64,000 bases of DNA, taken from NCBI RefSeq assembly GCF_020520425.1, contig NC_079490.1, positions 1,116,001-1,180,000 of the forward strand, in the 5' to 3' direction. Source of the DNA: Spinacia oleracea. Its lineage: Eukaryota > Streptophyta > Magnoliopsida > Caryophyllales > Amaranthaceae. This document shows positions 22,393 to 34,200 of this stretch, piece by piece; the first letter of the stretch is position 1; each line of letters starts with the position of its first letter. Under the pieces are notes generated by a model. The model was not told where the DNA came from and made no database searches. It saw only the letters and a list, made by a program, of their open reading frames with translations. The position numbers were made by a program, and so were the translations under genes.

Positions 22393-23867
22393 TCATTCAA
22401 CGGGCTTCAGGCCCATCCCTTCCGATGTTTCCAAAACTAGTTTTCTACATAGGCCTTTCGTTAACGGATCCGCAATGTTCATTTCAGACTTTACATAGTC
22501 TAGTGATATCACCCCACTTGACAACAATTCTTTGATGGCCTTGTGCCTCAAACGAATGTGCCTTTTCTTCCCATTGTAGGCATGGTTGTTTGCCACAGCA
22601 ATAGCCGCTTGCGAATCACAATGAAGTGCAACTGAAGGAGCTGGCTTCCCCCACAGCGGAATATCTGCAAGCACATTTCTCAACCATTCTGCCTCATGAC
22701 CTGCCAATTCAAGAGCAATAAACTCAGATTCCATAGTAGACATAGCAGTACAAGATTGTTTACAAGATTTCCAAGACACAGCTCCACCCCCTAGGGTGAA
22801 AACATAACCACTGGTAGAGTTAATTTCATCATTGCCAGAAACCCAGTTAGCATCACAATAGCCTTCCAAAACTCCTGGAAACTTGGAGTAGTGCAAACTC
22901 CAATCCATGGTACCCTTAAGGTACCTGAGCAATCTCTTCAAAGCATCCCAATGTTCATGACTTGGGTTATGAGTATACCTGCTTAATCTACTCACAGAAT
23001 AAGCAATGTCAGGTCTAGTGTAGTTCATCAGAAACATAACACTACCAATAATCTTAGCATATTCAGATTGGCTAACAGGATCACCATTATTTTTCCTTAA
23101 GTGGATGCTTGGATCATAGGGAGTCCTAACTGGATCGACGTCAAAAGAGTTAAATTTTTTAAGTAACTTTTCAACATAGTGAGCTTGGCTAAGACAAATG
23201 CCATTTGGAGTTCTCTTGATTTTCACTCCTAAAATCACATCTGCCTCACCCATATCTTTCATTTCAAACTTAGAACTTAGAAAACTTTTTGTCTCATTTA
23301 CTCGATCCAAATTAGTCCCAAAAATTAACATATCATCCACATAAAGACAAATAATCACACAACCATCAGAATCATGCTTAGAGTAAACACAAGAATCACC
23401 TTCATTTACATGGAACCCATTACCTGTCATAGTCTTGTCAAATTTGTCATGCCATTGCTTTGGAGCTTGCTTAAGCCCATACAAGGACTTGACTAATTTA
23501 CAAACCTTATTCTCTTGACCAGGAACAACAAACCCTTCCGGTTGAACCATGTAAATTTCCTCATCCAAATTACCATTTAAGAATGCAGTTTTAACATCCA
23601 TTTGATGCACAACAAGATCATGAATGCAAGCAAGAGCAATCAAAGTTCTAATAGTAGCAATTTTAGTGACAGGAGAATAAGTATCAAAATAATCAATACC
23701 ATGCCTTTGGGTGAATCCCCTTACCACAATTCTAGCCTTATACTTGTCAATGGATCCAGTGGATTTTAATTTTTTCCTAAAGATCCATTTACAAGTAATG
23801 GGCTTGCAACCCCTAGGCAGATCAACCAACTCCCAAGTATTGTTACTTAGGATTGACTGAAGTTCAC
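22393..23867 (-). pseudogene. Copia reverse transcriptase-RNase H, severed from its start
   Basis: The downstream half of pol, separated from integrase by the solo LTR (TSD at 23863-23867). It has the RT core YVDDMLIFG, the conserved '[19 protein letters not shown]' block, and a C-terminal RNase H with ESEFIAL and CDSQAAI. It is open to its natural stop at 22393. It has no start codon of its own and should not be translated from the element promoter. Confidence 0.92.
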
Positions 23868-26600
23868 TGTAATCCCCCGTAAATTTATAAAGTTTATTAA
23901 CATATGTTAACGTATAGTTTTTTATATTTAAATGAAATTGGTCGATTTTAGTAATAAATATATATTTAATGTATATTTATTTTATTTAAATGAATTATAA
24001 ATATTTTAATGATTTATTGAAATCAAACACTTTAGAATCATAATTCGAAAACGAATTGAAACATAGAAACACTTCGGTTTTGGAAAAGTATTTCTAATCG
24101 GGTTTGAATTTAAATACTCTCAAATTGGAAAAGGAATCTTAATCTTAGCCCAATTGTTATAGCCCATAAAGTAAATAAACCCCCTAAACCCAAATTTTAC
24201 CCACAACTAATTCTCTCTCCTCACTCAACTTCACACACTCACGTGAAACCCTCATTCTCTTTCACGTTAATTCTCTTTTCTTCCCTCTCAGGCAACCACC
24301 ACCGCCGCCGGTCAAGCAGCAGCCGCCGCCGTTGCTCTCCTCCGACGCCCGACTTCCACCCATCGTCGCCGGTAACCTCTTCTCTCCCCTCGTATTTCTT
24401 TCTTCCTCTCTCTCTTGCGTTTTGCTCTCCTTACTTGCTTTTTCTTTTCTTTTTACGTGCGACAGCCACCAACAGCACCACCGCCACGTCGCCGCCCAAC
24501 CTGCATCGCTGCGCCGCCGCGTTCCTTGCCCACACCAACCAACGTCCTCCCTTGTTCTCCCTCTTGCTTGACGGAACTCCTTTTCGTTCTTCATATCCCG
24601 CAAACACGAGTCAGTCGCAGCCGCCACCGCTGCGCCACCATCGTGCCTTGCCTGTCAGCTGCCGATTGTTCTGCTGGCGCCGTCTCAGACCACCGGCCAG
24701 CCACCCTTTTGTCTCTCTTTTTGGTTAATTCTTAAACCCTAAACTAATTAATGAATTGAATTACGTTTTAATGATTTGATTATGTTTCTTGAATTTAAAT
24801 TATAAGTTTTATGATTTGACTATGAATTTCAAGAATTATATGTTTGCATAATTAAATTATTAATTTCAGATTATATAAATGCATTGAAATATTGATTTTT
24901 AATTATTTAAAGTATGAATTTTAAGGTTTTTAATGATTTAAATCATGGTAGGATGTTTAGGAATTATTAAAGTTATTGTTATTATGATTTCAAACATGTT
25001 AATTATGTTTTGGAGTAGTTTGAAAGTAGTTATATTGCTGGAAATTTAAAGTATGATGCTTTGAAGAGTTTTCAACGAATTTCAATAATTAATATAAAAA
25101 TTATGATGCTAGGAAATCAAATATTCAAGTTTCGATATTGGGAAATGTTCTAATTATGTTTAGGAAGGGTTTGAAGCTCCCTAATGTTGCTGAAAATTCA
25201 ATATGAATTGATATGAGTCTATATTGGTTGTTGTTAGGTGGAGAATTCTCCGTAGGCGACTTTTGAATTATTAAAGTGGTCTTGCAGTTTGTTTACACAA
25301 GGTACGTACATACCTGTGTGCTTGGAATGTGTGCTAATTGTTGAAACCATGTGTATTATTGATGAACCTGGTTATGTTAATGTTGTTGATGAACTTAGTC
25401 GGGTTGAAACTGCATGTTTGATACTGTTGGATGAACATATTAAACCTTTATTGCATTTTGAGGATTATAACATGTTAGTATGGAAGATTGATGCAAACAT
25501 GTTTGATTGGGAACACTAGATTGTTTAGTATATAATTCAGATCAGTTAATTGTTGTTCCCTTTTTAGCTTTTCACTACTTTATGAGGGCGGAGGACCTCA
25601 TTTAGTAAGTTGAAACCTTATACCCATATTCAGGGGTTGATTAGTATTAAAGAAAAGATTGGAGTTAATTGGAATGAGTCTTGTTAGATGCCTTTGTGAT
25701 CACTTACTCAATTCCAAGATAAAAACAGTTATAAATAAATGTGAGTTGCATGCCTTATGTGATTGTTGAGTCATAACAGGGTGTCAATTTGTAAATCATG
25801 TAAAGTGAAACTGAGTAGCAATAGCTTTAGACTGTGCACGTCTAAAGTGACGGACAAACAGGAGTTGGGGTTCATGGTGGTAGCCCATGGCCTTTCATTC
25901 GGACCGGATTGATCACCGCGTCCTATTTTCAGTCAAACGTTCCTCGATATCGCAGGTCACTGAGGTTACGGAGTCGCGCCCGTACCTCGCCTAGCTAGAA
26001 AACTCGGTCCATTGCCTATTTAAATTAAAATAATGTTATTGTTATAAAAAGTCTAGTCCAGTCTAGCCTAGTCTAGTTAAGTATGGTCGTTAGATTATCA
26101 TGCTTTGTTTGCCCTTAATTATGTTTAATAGTATCATGTTAGGATTATTATTGCTTTAGTATGTAGTACTCAGCTTTGCTGATTACGTGCTTGTTTGTGT
26201 GTGTTGATCATGGCTATGCCTTATTGATCCTGTGATGACCCATTTCTGGTGAGCAGTCTCTAAGGATCAATAAGCATTGCCCATCTACAGGTTTGAAGAT
26301 GATGCATCATTGGGATCGGGATTAGAGAGCTTGTAGTTCTATTTGTTTAATTAAGTGATTCAATTTGTTAACTTGGATTTGAAACTTGTCGTACTATTCG
26401 TATTTCCTTATTTCAGTTGATTATTTTGGACCTAATATGTAATAGATTAATTATGAACCCAAAAGTTAGTTTTATGTTTTCCGCTGCAAAATTCTGAATA
26501 AGCCGTACGTTTTTACACGGGCGATAATACTTTGATAATTCCCTACAGTTATATTTAAAAAGAGGTTATTTTAGAAAATGGGAATTGTCGGGGTGTTACA
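23868..26600 (+). mobile_element. 2.7-kb solo LTR nested in the copia element
   Basis: Begins TGTAATCCCCCG and ends GGGGTGTTACA (TG...CA with short inverted ends), and is flanked by a perfect 5-bp TSD TTCAC (23863-23867; 26601-26605). No gag or pol domains are present, so it is best read as a solo LTR left by recombination. Plus orientation is inferred from the 3'-like end ('tttccgctgcaaaa' then 'ggggtgttaca') and a pyrimidine-rich leader near 24200. Long plant Gypsy elements often have TGTAA-type LTRs. A GC-rich tract at 24290-24700 gives spurious ORFs on both strands. Confidence 0.85.
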
Positions 26601-29066
26601 TTCACTATCTATTGCCTCTTTCCAAAACACTGCATCAACAGATTTCATAGCCTCTTCATAGGTCCTAGGATCATCTTCCAAAATAAAGACATAAACAAAG
26701 TCATCATCAATCAAGTAAGGTTCAGTTAAGAAAGCAGTAATAAAATCATCACCATAACTGGTTTCCTTTCTTGCCCTCTTGCTCCTCCTTGGCTCCAATT
26801 CAGAATTCACATCAGAGGTGGGAGGAGCAACAACAGGCATACTAGAAGAAGTGCTAGAAGAAGGCACATCATTGATACAAGATATTTTCAAAGGAAATAC
26901 TGTTTCAAAAAACTCGGCATCTCTTGCCTCAATGATGTTACCACCTGCATAAGAATTGTTAGCACCTTTAACAAGAAAACGATATGCAGCACTTTGGTAA
27001 GCATAACCAATAAAAATACAATCAACCGTTTTAGGACCAATCTTGTCCCTTTTGAAGCTGGGTATAGCCACCTTTGCTAGACACCCCCACACTTTCAAAT
27101 AACTTAGGTTAGGTGCCCGACCCTTCCATATTTCGTATGGAGTCTTGTCTAGCTTCTTGTGAGGTACCCTGTTTAAAACATGACAAGCAGATAATATAGC
27201 TTCCCCCCACATGTTATCAGAAAACCCAGAACTAATAAGCATAGAATTCATCATGTTCTTCAATGTTCTGTTCTTCCTTTCAGCAATCCCGTTCTGCTCG
27301 GGTGTGTAGGGAGCCGTTGTCTCATGAATGATCCCATTCTGCTCACAAAATGCCTTAAGAGTGTTAGGGTCATATTCACCACCCCTATCACTCCTAAGTC
27401 TCTTGATCTTCCTATCAAGTTGGTTCTCCACTTCGGCCTTGTATTTGAGGAACATTTCCTCAGCCTCATCTTTTGACCTGAGAAGATAAACCATGGTGAA
27501 TCTTGAGCAGTCATCAACAAAAGTAATATAATACCTTTTACCACCCCTGCTCTCATAATTTTTAAAATCCCCCAAGTCACTATGAACAAACTCTAGTACT
27601 TTAGTTTGTCTATCTATTGATTTAAATGGCTTCTTTGCAAACTTGGCCTCAACACATACTTCACATTTTGCAAAATCAGTTTTAGAAAAACTGGGAATCA
27701 AGTTAAGTTGTTTAAGCCTTTTAATTGAAGCAATGTTAAGATGACCCAACCTTGCATGCCATAAATCAATAGACTCAGCAATATAAACAGAAGAAGTACT
27801 AGCATTCTTATTCATAATTTCAAGTTTGACATCAAGAGTAAATAAACCCCCATTACAGAAACCCTTTCCCACAAACTCCCCATTATGAGTAATAACAAGC
27901 CTATCAGAATCAAATGAAAGCTTCAATCCAGCCTTCATTAGCAAGCTACCAGAAATCAGGTTCCTACGCATTTCTGGAACATGCAACACATTGGTAAGAG
28001 TAATAAGTTTTCCAGAGGTAAGAGTGAGAACGATCTTCCCTTTGCCTTGAACAGTTGCAGAAGCTGAATTACCCATGAAGACATTTTCACCATCAGTTTT
28101 TTCGTAGGTAGTGAACATGTCTTTGTTGGTGCAGATATGTCTCGTTGCTCCAGTATCAACGATCCATTCAGCAACATTACCTGTCAAGTTAGCTTCTGAA
28201 ACAACAGCAACAAAATGGTTAGGATTAGAAACTTCATTAGCTTCAGCAAGGTTGGCTTGGTTCTGATCCGACTTCTTCTTGGATCTGCAATCTACAGACT
28301 TGTGACCAGTTTTCCCACATTCAAAACACTTGCCCTTGAACTTATACTTCATTGGTTTCCCTTGAGGCTTGAAAGGACTTCCCTTTCCCTTAAACTTTTC
28401 AGAATATGCATGAGGCTTAGGTTCTACAAGGTTAGCCTAAGCAGACCCGGAAAACACAGATTGACCCTTATCCTTAATACGATTTTCCTCCTCAATTTTC
28501 AGGTGACCTACAAGCTCCTCTAAGGTAAGGTCCTTTTTCTTATGCATTAACTGATTACGAAAATCTTTCCAAGAGGGTGGGAGTTTCTCAATTAAAACTA
28601 TAGCAAGGGTAATATCACAAATACTCAAACCCTCGGCAGCCATAGCAATGCAAATATTTTCATAAGCATGAATCTGATCAATAATTGGTTTATCATCTTG
28701 GACTTGAAAAGCTAACCACTTACTGACACAATAACGCTTAGTACCAGCATCATCAGTTCCATATTTCTTTTCTAATGCATCCCAAATATCCCTAGCATGA
28801 TTAAACCCCATATAGATATCAAGCAAAGTATTCGACATATGATGCAGCAACATGCCCTTACATGTCCTATCATCTTTAGCAAATTTCAACTCAAAAGCAT
28901 GCAATTCAGTTTCATCATCAGGTTCGACAACGTCATCAAGCACATAAGCAATCTCAATTTGTTCTAAATAGAATCGCATCCTAACAGCCCAACGTTTATA
29001 ATTCTTGCCATCAAGAGGTTCTAACTTAGACATATCAGGAATCATGAATTTGGAAGTCAAAGCCAT
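26601..29066 (-). pseudogene. Copia gag-protease-integrase, broken
   Basis: Gag starts with ATG at 29066. An in-frame TAG (28439-28437) follows about 209 codons and probably arose from CAG. The same frame continues through a CCHC zinc knuckle (CFECGKTGHKSVDC), an aspartic protease (WIVDTGATRHIC) and an integrase with HHCC (HARLGH...CEVC) and DDE regions. The frame is then cut at 26601 by the solo LTR insertion. The stop lies upstream of the knuckle, so it looks like decay rather than a programmed gag-pol stop. Confidence 0.9.
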
Positions 29067-29084
29067 AATAATCGTCTTTTAGAT

Positions 29085-29840
29085 TGTTGTGATTAAAGCG
29101 AAAATTAGAACAAACTTATCTGATTCGATGAACTGAACGAAGAACAATTGTTGCGTCGTGGACACCCACTGTCCTAAAAGACGATTTCGCGCTACCTCCC
29201 GGTGCAGTAGAACAGAATGCGGTCGCCCTCCAGGATTAGCGCAACTCCGACGTTGTGTGCACTCACAAAGCCGGATGGAGTCAGAACGTATGCCCAAAAC
29301 CGAGAGCAATTTTGTGTGAGAGTAAGAATGTGTTTTCGTATTTTGTGTGTATGATTTTCTGTGTGAAGGGAACTGAAACTCTGATTTAAATAATTAGAAG
29401 GAAAGCATTGCAACAGACAAAAACGGCTGAGGGAATGAATGTTGCAACAGCCAAAAACGGTCAGAGACATTGAATGTAGTAACGGACGTAATTAATGGTA
29501 ATTAATCCAACGGTTACGTAATCAATACAGATTCCCGTAACAATGACTTAAGCAAAACGGTCCAGTTACCAAAAAGAATAGGGTTGACCCACAAAACCCA
29601 CCCCACGAACCGCATTCCCAAGTACCAAGTACCACGGCCCACGGCCCGCGGCCCGGCCCGGCGCGCGCGCGCGTGTGTGTGATGTGTCCACCCATACCAT
29701 TCTCACACTTTCTTAAACAAGAGTTACACTCATTCCCCAATTAATAAACAAGAGGAATATGAAGAGTTTTTCCAATGTGGGACTCTTGAATTTTCACTCA
29801 CCCTTTTTTCCTTTGTGTTTCCCAATGAGAATTTCCAACA
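29085..29840 (-). repeat. Copia 5' LTR (right on the plus strand)
   Basis: A 756-bp LTR almost identical to 21029-21832. It differs by a C/T near 29186 and a contracted GC-rich array. Internal sequence begins 'ATCTAAAAGACG' only about 18 bp before the gag ATG. I see no TGGTATCAGAGC primer-binding site for initiator Met tRNA. Confidence 0.95.
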
Positions 29841-29845
29841 ATTAA

Positions 29846-30053
29846 TTCCCTATAATTATATAGATGTGTATGTATTTCGTTTATCGTTGGATTAAGTCAA
29901 GTAGTTCTTCATAGTACGTAGTGTAATTTTGTTATATTTTTCCTCCTATTTTGTTTAAGAAATAAGTTCGATAGAACTACGATCCTTTTTTTTGCAAGAG
30001 AAGTTTTACTTTGCATATTCAAAGTTTTGTGAATAGGACGAGATTTACCATTT
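29846..30053. other. Short spacer, no gene recognised
   Basis: AT-rich spacer between the copia TSD and the next MITE; no ORF or motif seen. Confidence 0.5.
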
Positions 30054-30401
30054 GGACGATGATAAAGGTCGCAAGTTGCGACAACATTTAGTTGTCGCAA
30101 TCTTACGTGTCGCAGTTTAATTGATACATATAAGCGCCACGTAGGCTATGCGTCATCATAATTAATATTTTTACTATTAATTCAATATTTCTACTACGAA
30201 AATATGTATATAAGGTAGTCGAAATAAAAAAGGAAAAAAAATTAGAATATTAAGATTTTCCAACCTTTTTTTATAACATGTATAATAAAAAAATATAAGT
30301 TAAATATTTTAATTTCCAATTTAAATCATGACACATAAGCATGTCATATCATCATTGTGACACGGCTTAAAGGTCGCATGTTGCGACCTTTATCATTTTC
30401 G
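30054..30401. mobile_element. Mutator-like MITE family A, copy 3
   Basis: A 348-bp copy with a perfect 9-bp target duplication TTACCATTT (30045-30053; 30402-30410) and ends GATGATAAAGGTCGC / GCGACCTTTATCATTTTCG. This best-preserved copy fixes the family boundaries and the 9-bp TSD. Confidence 0.9.
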
Positions 30402-30557
30402 TTACCATTTTGGCCTTCGGGTAGTGGGCCCTTTATCGTTGTCTCTCCACTTGATGACAACAAAGTAGCAATAAACATTGTGTCTCGTCTTATAATGTGC
30501 CCATTGCAAGTGTGGCAATTTTATTGAAACCGGAGTAGTAGTTGTTAACTACTACAG

Positions 30558-31116
30558 TAGACCTGTCAAACGGGTCGGTCGGGTCGGATTGTAAAAAATT
30601 ATTTTCGGGTTCGGGTTAGATCGGGTCGGTCACTTTCGGGTTCGGGTTTACAAATGCTTGTTCAAGACCTATAACTTTCGGGTTCGGGTCGACCCAACGG
30701 GTTGAGAGATTTTAAAACGCGCATTATATTTTCATTAATTTAGATGATAAATATACAAAATATGGGCACAAATTAACAAATTTTCCTACATAAGTTTATA
30801 TTTAGTCAAATTCAACCATAAAATGGCGTATAGTTCAAATTAAAATCATATTACACACAATAATAGTAAAAACAGCGTGTTTATTATGCTTAAATTTTCT
30901 CATAATCGCATTTATTACGATAAATACAACGATTTTCAATCGGTCGGGTCCAAAACGGGTTCGGTCGGGTTTTGACCCATTACTTTTCGGGCTGCTCGGG
31001 TTCGGATAAAATCGGGTTACGGGTCACAAAATCTTGTTCAGGACCCATTATTTTCGGGTCGGGTTCGGGTCGGGTTCGGGTCGATTTTCGGGTCGGGTCG
31101 ATTTTTGACAGGTCTA
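30558..31116. mobile_element. hAT-type MITE downstream of LOX-B
   Basis: A 559-bp element with TIR TAGACCTGTCAAA / TTTGACAGGTCTA and a perfect 8-bp TSD TACTACAG (30550-30557; 31117-31124). It is rich in CGGGTCGGGT subterminal motifs. It starts about 85 bp beyond the LOX-B stop codon, just past a possible AATAAA signal (31133-31138, minus strand). Confidence 0.92.
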
Positions 31117-31201
31117 TACTACAGAGTACATTTTTATTCATGAGATTTGCTATTAAAGAAGCCAAGAATTGACTATCGAACAACCCAATTGTCGCAATTT
31201 A

Positions 31202-34200
31202 TCAGATAGAGATGCTATTTGGAACACCCATAGCAGTGACTCCAGGATGGGAGAAAGGTTTCAACAATTCATAAGGCACAATTCCTGCACCATATCTATT
31301 CTTTAACTTCTCGTCAGCATTCCTTTCGTCAATAATCCCCTCCAACTCCTTTAACCTTCCATTAAACTTCTCGAAAGCCGCCTTAATCTTAGGTTCAGTC
31401 TCCCAAGCCGACTCCATAGTCTCGCCGAGATACTCCTCATCGGGTGAATGGCCCGAGAGCACGTCCAAAATAGCCATAACTCTAGTAGCCTGTATTTGCG
31501 AAGGGTAGCTACGAAGAAGCGTTTCCTCAGGCTTTTCTATGAAGTGTTTCCATTCTTCAGGAGTGGGGTCTTCTGTAGGCATCTTAGCCCTGATGACGGT
31601 AGGCCTATTAGGGAAGTAACCTGCATAGGCATATTTTCCAAATTTTGATGATGATGATGGTGGTGATGATAATAACAATAATACTCCCTCCGTTCCGGAA
31701 TACTCGACCCGGTTTGACCGGCACAGAGTTTAAGGGACTTGAATTGACTTATTTAATTTAATAGATAGTACTCACTCTGTCCCATAATATAGTGCCCGTT
31801 TGACCAAAATCACGGTTATTAAGGTAAAGGATAACATTGATAATAAAAACAATAATGATTTGTACTTTCAAGATAAAGTACATGTTAATTGGCAAAAATG
31901 GAGAGTTAAATTATAGATTAAAGGTGTGTACATAATAAATAGGCCTAAAAAGGACAAAAATCAAGCACATGGGTTGAATAAAAGTCAAAAAGTACAATTT
32001 TCAAAGTAAAAATTAATGGTTTAAAATAGAAATAGGCACATCATTTAGGGACACCATTTTAGAAAAACAGACACTATATTATGGGACGGAGGGAGTAGTT
32101 GATAGTGGGGTATTATTTTAATATAGTTAGTGGAAAATGTGTAAAAGGGTGGGGTTGGGGGAGAGTAGGGGTTGAATTTTTAACTATTTTTTGTATAGAA
32201 TAGGGGTAGGTAGGTTAATAGGGGTGGAGTGAGAAATAATATAATATATATTGTTAGAATATTTCCATTTTTAGAAACAGGTCAAGTATTAAGGGACGGC
32301 CCGATAAGGAAAACAGGTCAAGTATTCCGGGACGGAGGGAGTAATAATAGTAAGATGAGTTGAACAGAACTGAATGTTTATGAACTGAATTAAATGCTAC
32401 TAGTTGAATTATTAAACTTAACTGAAAATAAGGTCATGAAACTGAAAATAAACCAAAAAGACCAGGTAGGTCCTTAATTACCTGCATAGGCATATTGTCC
32501 AAAGTTAACAGCTGCGTGGTGCCCTGAAGTCACCCATATTATGGTGGTGACAATTTGGATAAGGTCCTCATTTGTTTTGAGGGTTGGCCACCATGGCTCG
32601 TCTTTCTTATCTCCATGCCCTACGGTTCTTACCTCCGTCCACCAAGCTTGAAGCTCTTGATCTGACTCTACGAGGCTCGAATCTGTGTAGTAATGGTTCA
32701 CATAATCTGTCACCCATTGCTTGATGATAGCCCATAAGTCTAGGCCATCAGCCGCGTATGGATAATCCTCTATTGTTAGCTTTACTCCATGTGGTGATGT
32801 TGGATCTTCAGTTGCCAAACCCCTATAAGATTATAATGTGATTCTTCTTGGTATATATTTTCAAACTATCAACTTTTTTCTACTTGAAATTGGATATACT
32901 TAGGGTTAAAGATTACAATAGAGTCTATGTAAATAGTACTTCCTCCATTTTTTTTTATTATTGCACCATCTACATTGGGCACAAAAATTAAGAAAGGTGG
33001 TAAAAGGCGAGAGATTGACAAAAATACCCATGTGATTAAGTACAAGTTGTAGGTAAAGAACAAGTGGGGTTTGGTCCCCACCACCCATACAAGGATAAAA
33101 ATGTCATTTCATGTAGGTAAACTTGCTAAAAAAGGAAATGGTGCAATTAATATGCAACTTCCGAAAAAGGAAAATGATGCAATAATAAAAAAAAATGGAG
33201 AAAGTATATGTTAAGAAAATTTCTTAAATGGAGGTAATGGGCGTGTTCGGCGGTAGCTTTTGAGGTAGCGGGTAGCGTTTTGACCGAGTCAAGACGCTAC
33301 TTGTAAAATTTGTAAGTGTTTGGCGAGGTAGCGATTTAGGTAGCGGTTAGCGGTAGAGGTAGCGGTTGAGTGGCTTTTATCAAACGTTAAAATTAGTAGC
33401 GTTTAAGGTAGCGGGTAGCGTTTGACAAATTTATAATAAAGTTTTAAATAATATTTCACCTTTTATTTTATTTTATAATATCAACCGCTACTTTTACCGA
33501 ACACTCATATCAGTTACCCGCTACCTTTGACAGCTAACCGTTACCCGCTACTATTGACCGCTACCCGCTACTCCAACCGTTACCCGCTACTGAACCGCTA
33601 CCCGCTACCCGCTACCGCTACTTTTACCGAACAGGGCCAATACATACTAGCTAGGAGTTTAAACGAGCTTAGCTACCTGCTAATAAGGTCAGCTGGTAAG
33701 GCTTCATGATCAAATCGCCACTCCAAACCATAGATGACAGAGCTAATCTCACAAGCGTACTTCCCTGGTGAGAAGGAGCCCTCGATGATACCACCTGCAT
33801 TAATCAAAGCTAGCCGAGCAAGGGCGTTGATCTCTATCGTGTATCGGAAATGAGGGTGCAATAGCCTATATATTGGGTGCATTACACTCAGCTGGCGATT
33901 TGCTGCTATTATGTAAGGTTCTGTGCAGCAATGAGTTCTTAGCCTACACAATGCACGAGTACAACATAAAAACCAATGAAACACGGGGGTACGTATAATG
34001 TAGAAAAACTCAAATTTGTAAGTTAGAACATGCCTTTAAATCGGTCAATCCCCTTACTGTAATGCCCTATTTTAGGGGTTTGGGGATGCAACGTGGTCCT
34101 CAACGGGGGTTCGAGGAAAACAACACCGAACTTTACGGTATCTGTATTCTGGACTATGGTTATCTGTTTGGGCCTATTTTCTGGGTTTTCTGCATCTGTC

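Larger units (their letters stand above)
21029..29840 (-). mobile_element. Ty1/copia LTR retrotransposon, interrupted by a solo LTR
   Basis: A complete insertion by structure: LTRs at 21029-21832 and 29085-29840, a 5-bp TSD ATTAA at 21024-21028 and 29841-29845, and termini TG...CA. The gene order on the minus strand (gag, protease, integrase, RT, RNase H) defines copia. A purine tract GTGGGGGAT precedes the left LTR. A 2.7-kb solo LTR splits the pol region. Without that insert the element would be about 6.07 kb. The LTRs are nearly identical apart from an indel in a GC-rich tract, so insertion was recent. An in-frame TAG in gag also disables it. Confidence 0.95.
31621..32481 (-). other. Candidate newly gained intron of LOX-B
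   Basis: Donor CCTATGCAG|GTAATT at 32481 and acceptor CCTATGCAG|GTTACT ending at 31621. The two exon edges are copies of the same ~25-bp coding segment (TTTGGAMAATATGCCTATGC plus AGGT), so the duplicated AGGT supplies both splice sites. The interior holds nested Stowaway MITEs and a (CAT)n-like tract. Joining the exons keeps frame (GCA G|GT). LOX-A is uninterrupted at the same codons. Confidence 0.75.

Noticed and set aside
24243-24735. Overlapping ORFs on both strands in a GC-rich tract
   Set aside because: They lie inside the solo LTR, are low-complexity Ser/Pro/Arg/Gly-rich, overlap each other on opposite strands, and have no recognisable domain.
25289-25519. 76-codon ORF in the plus strand
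   Set aside because: Within the solo LTR, no domain, no splice or promoter context.
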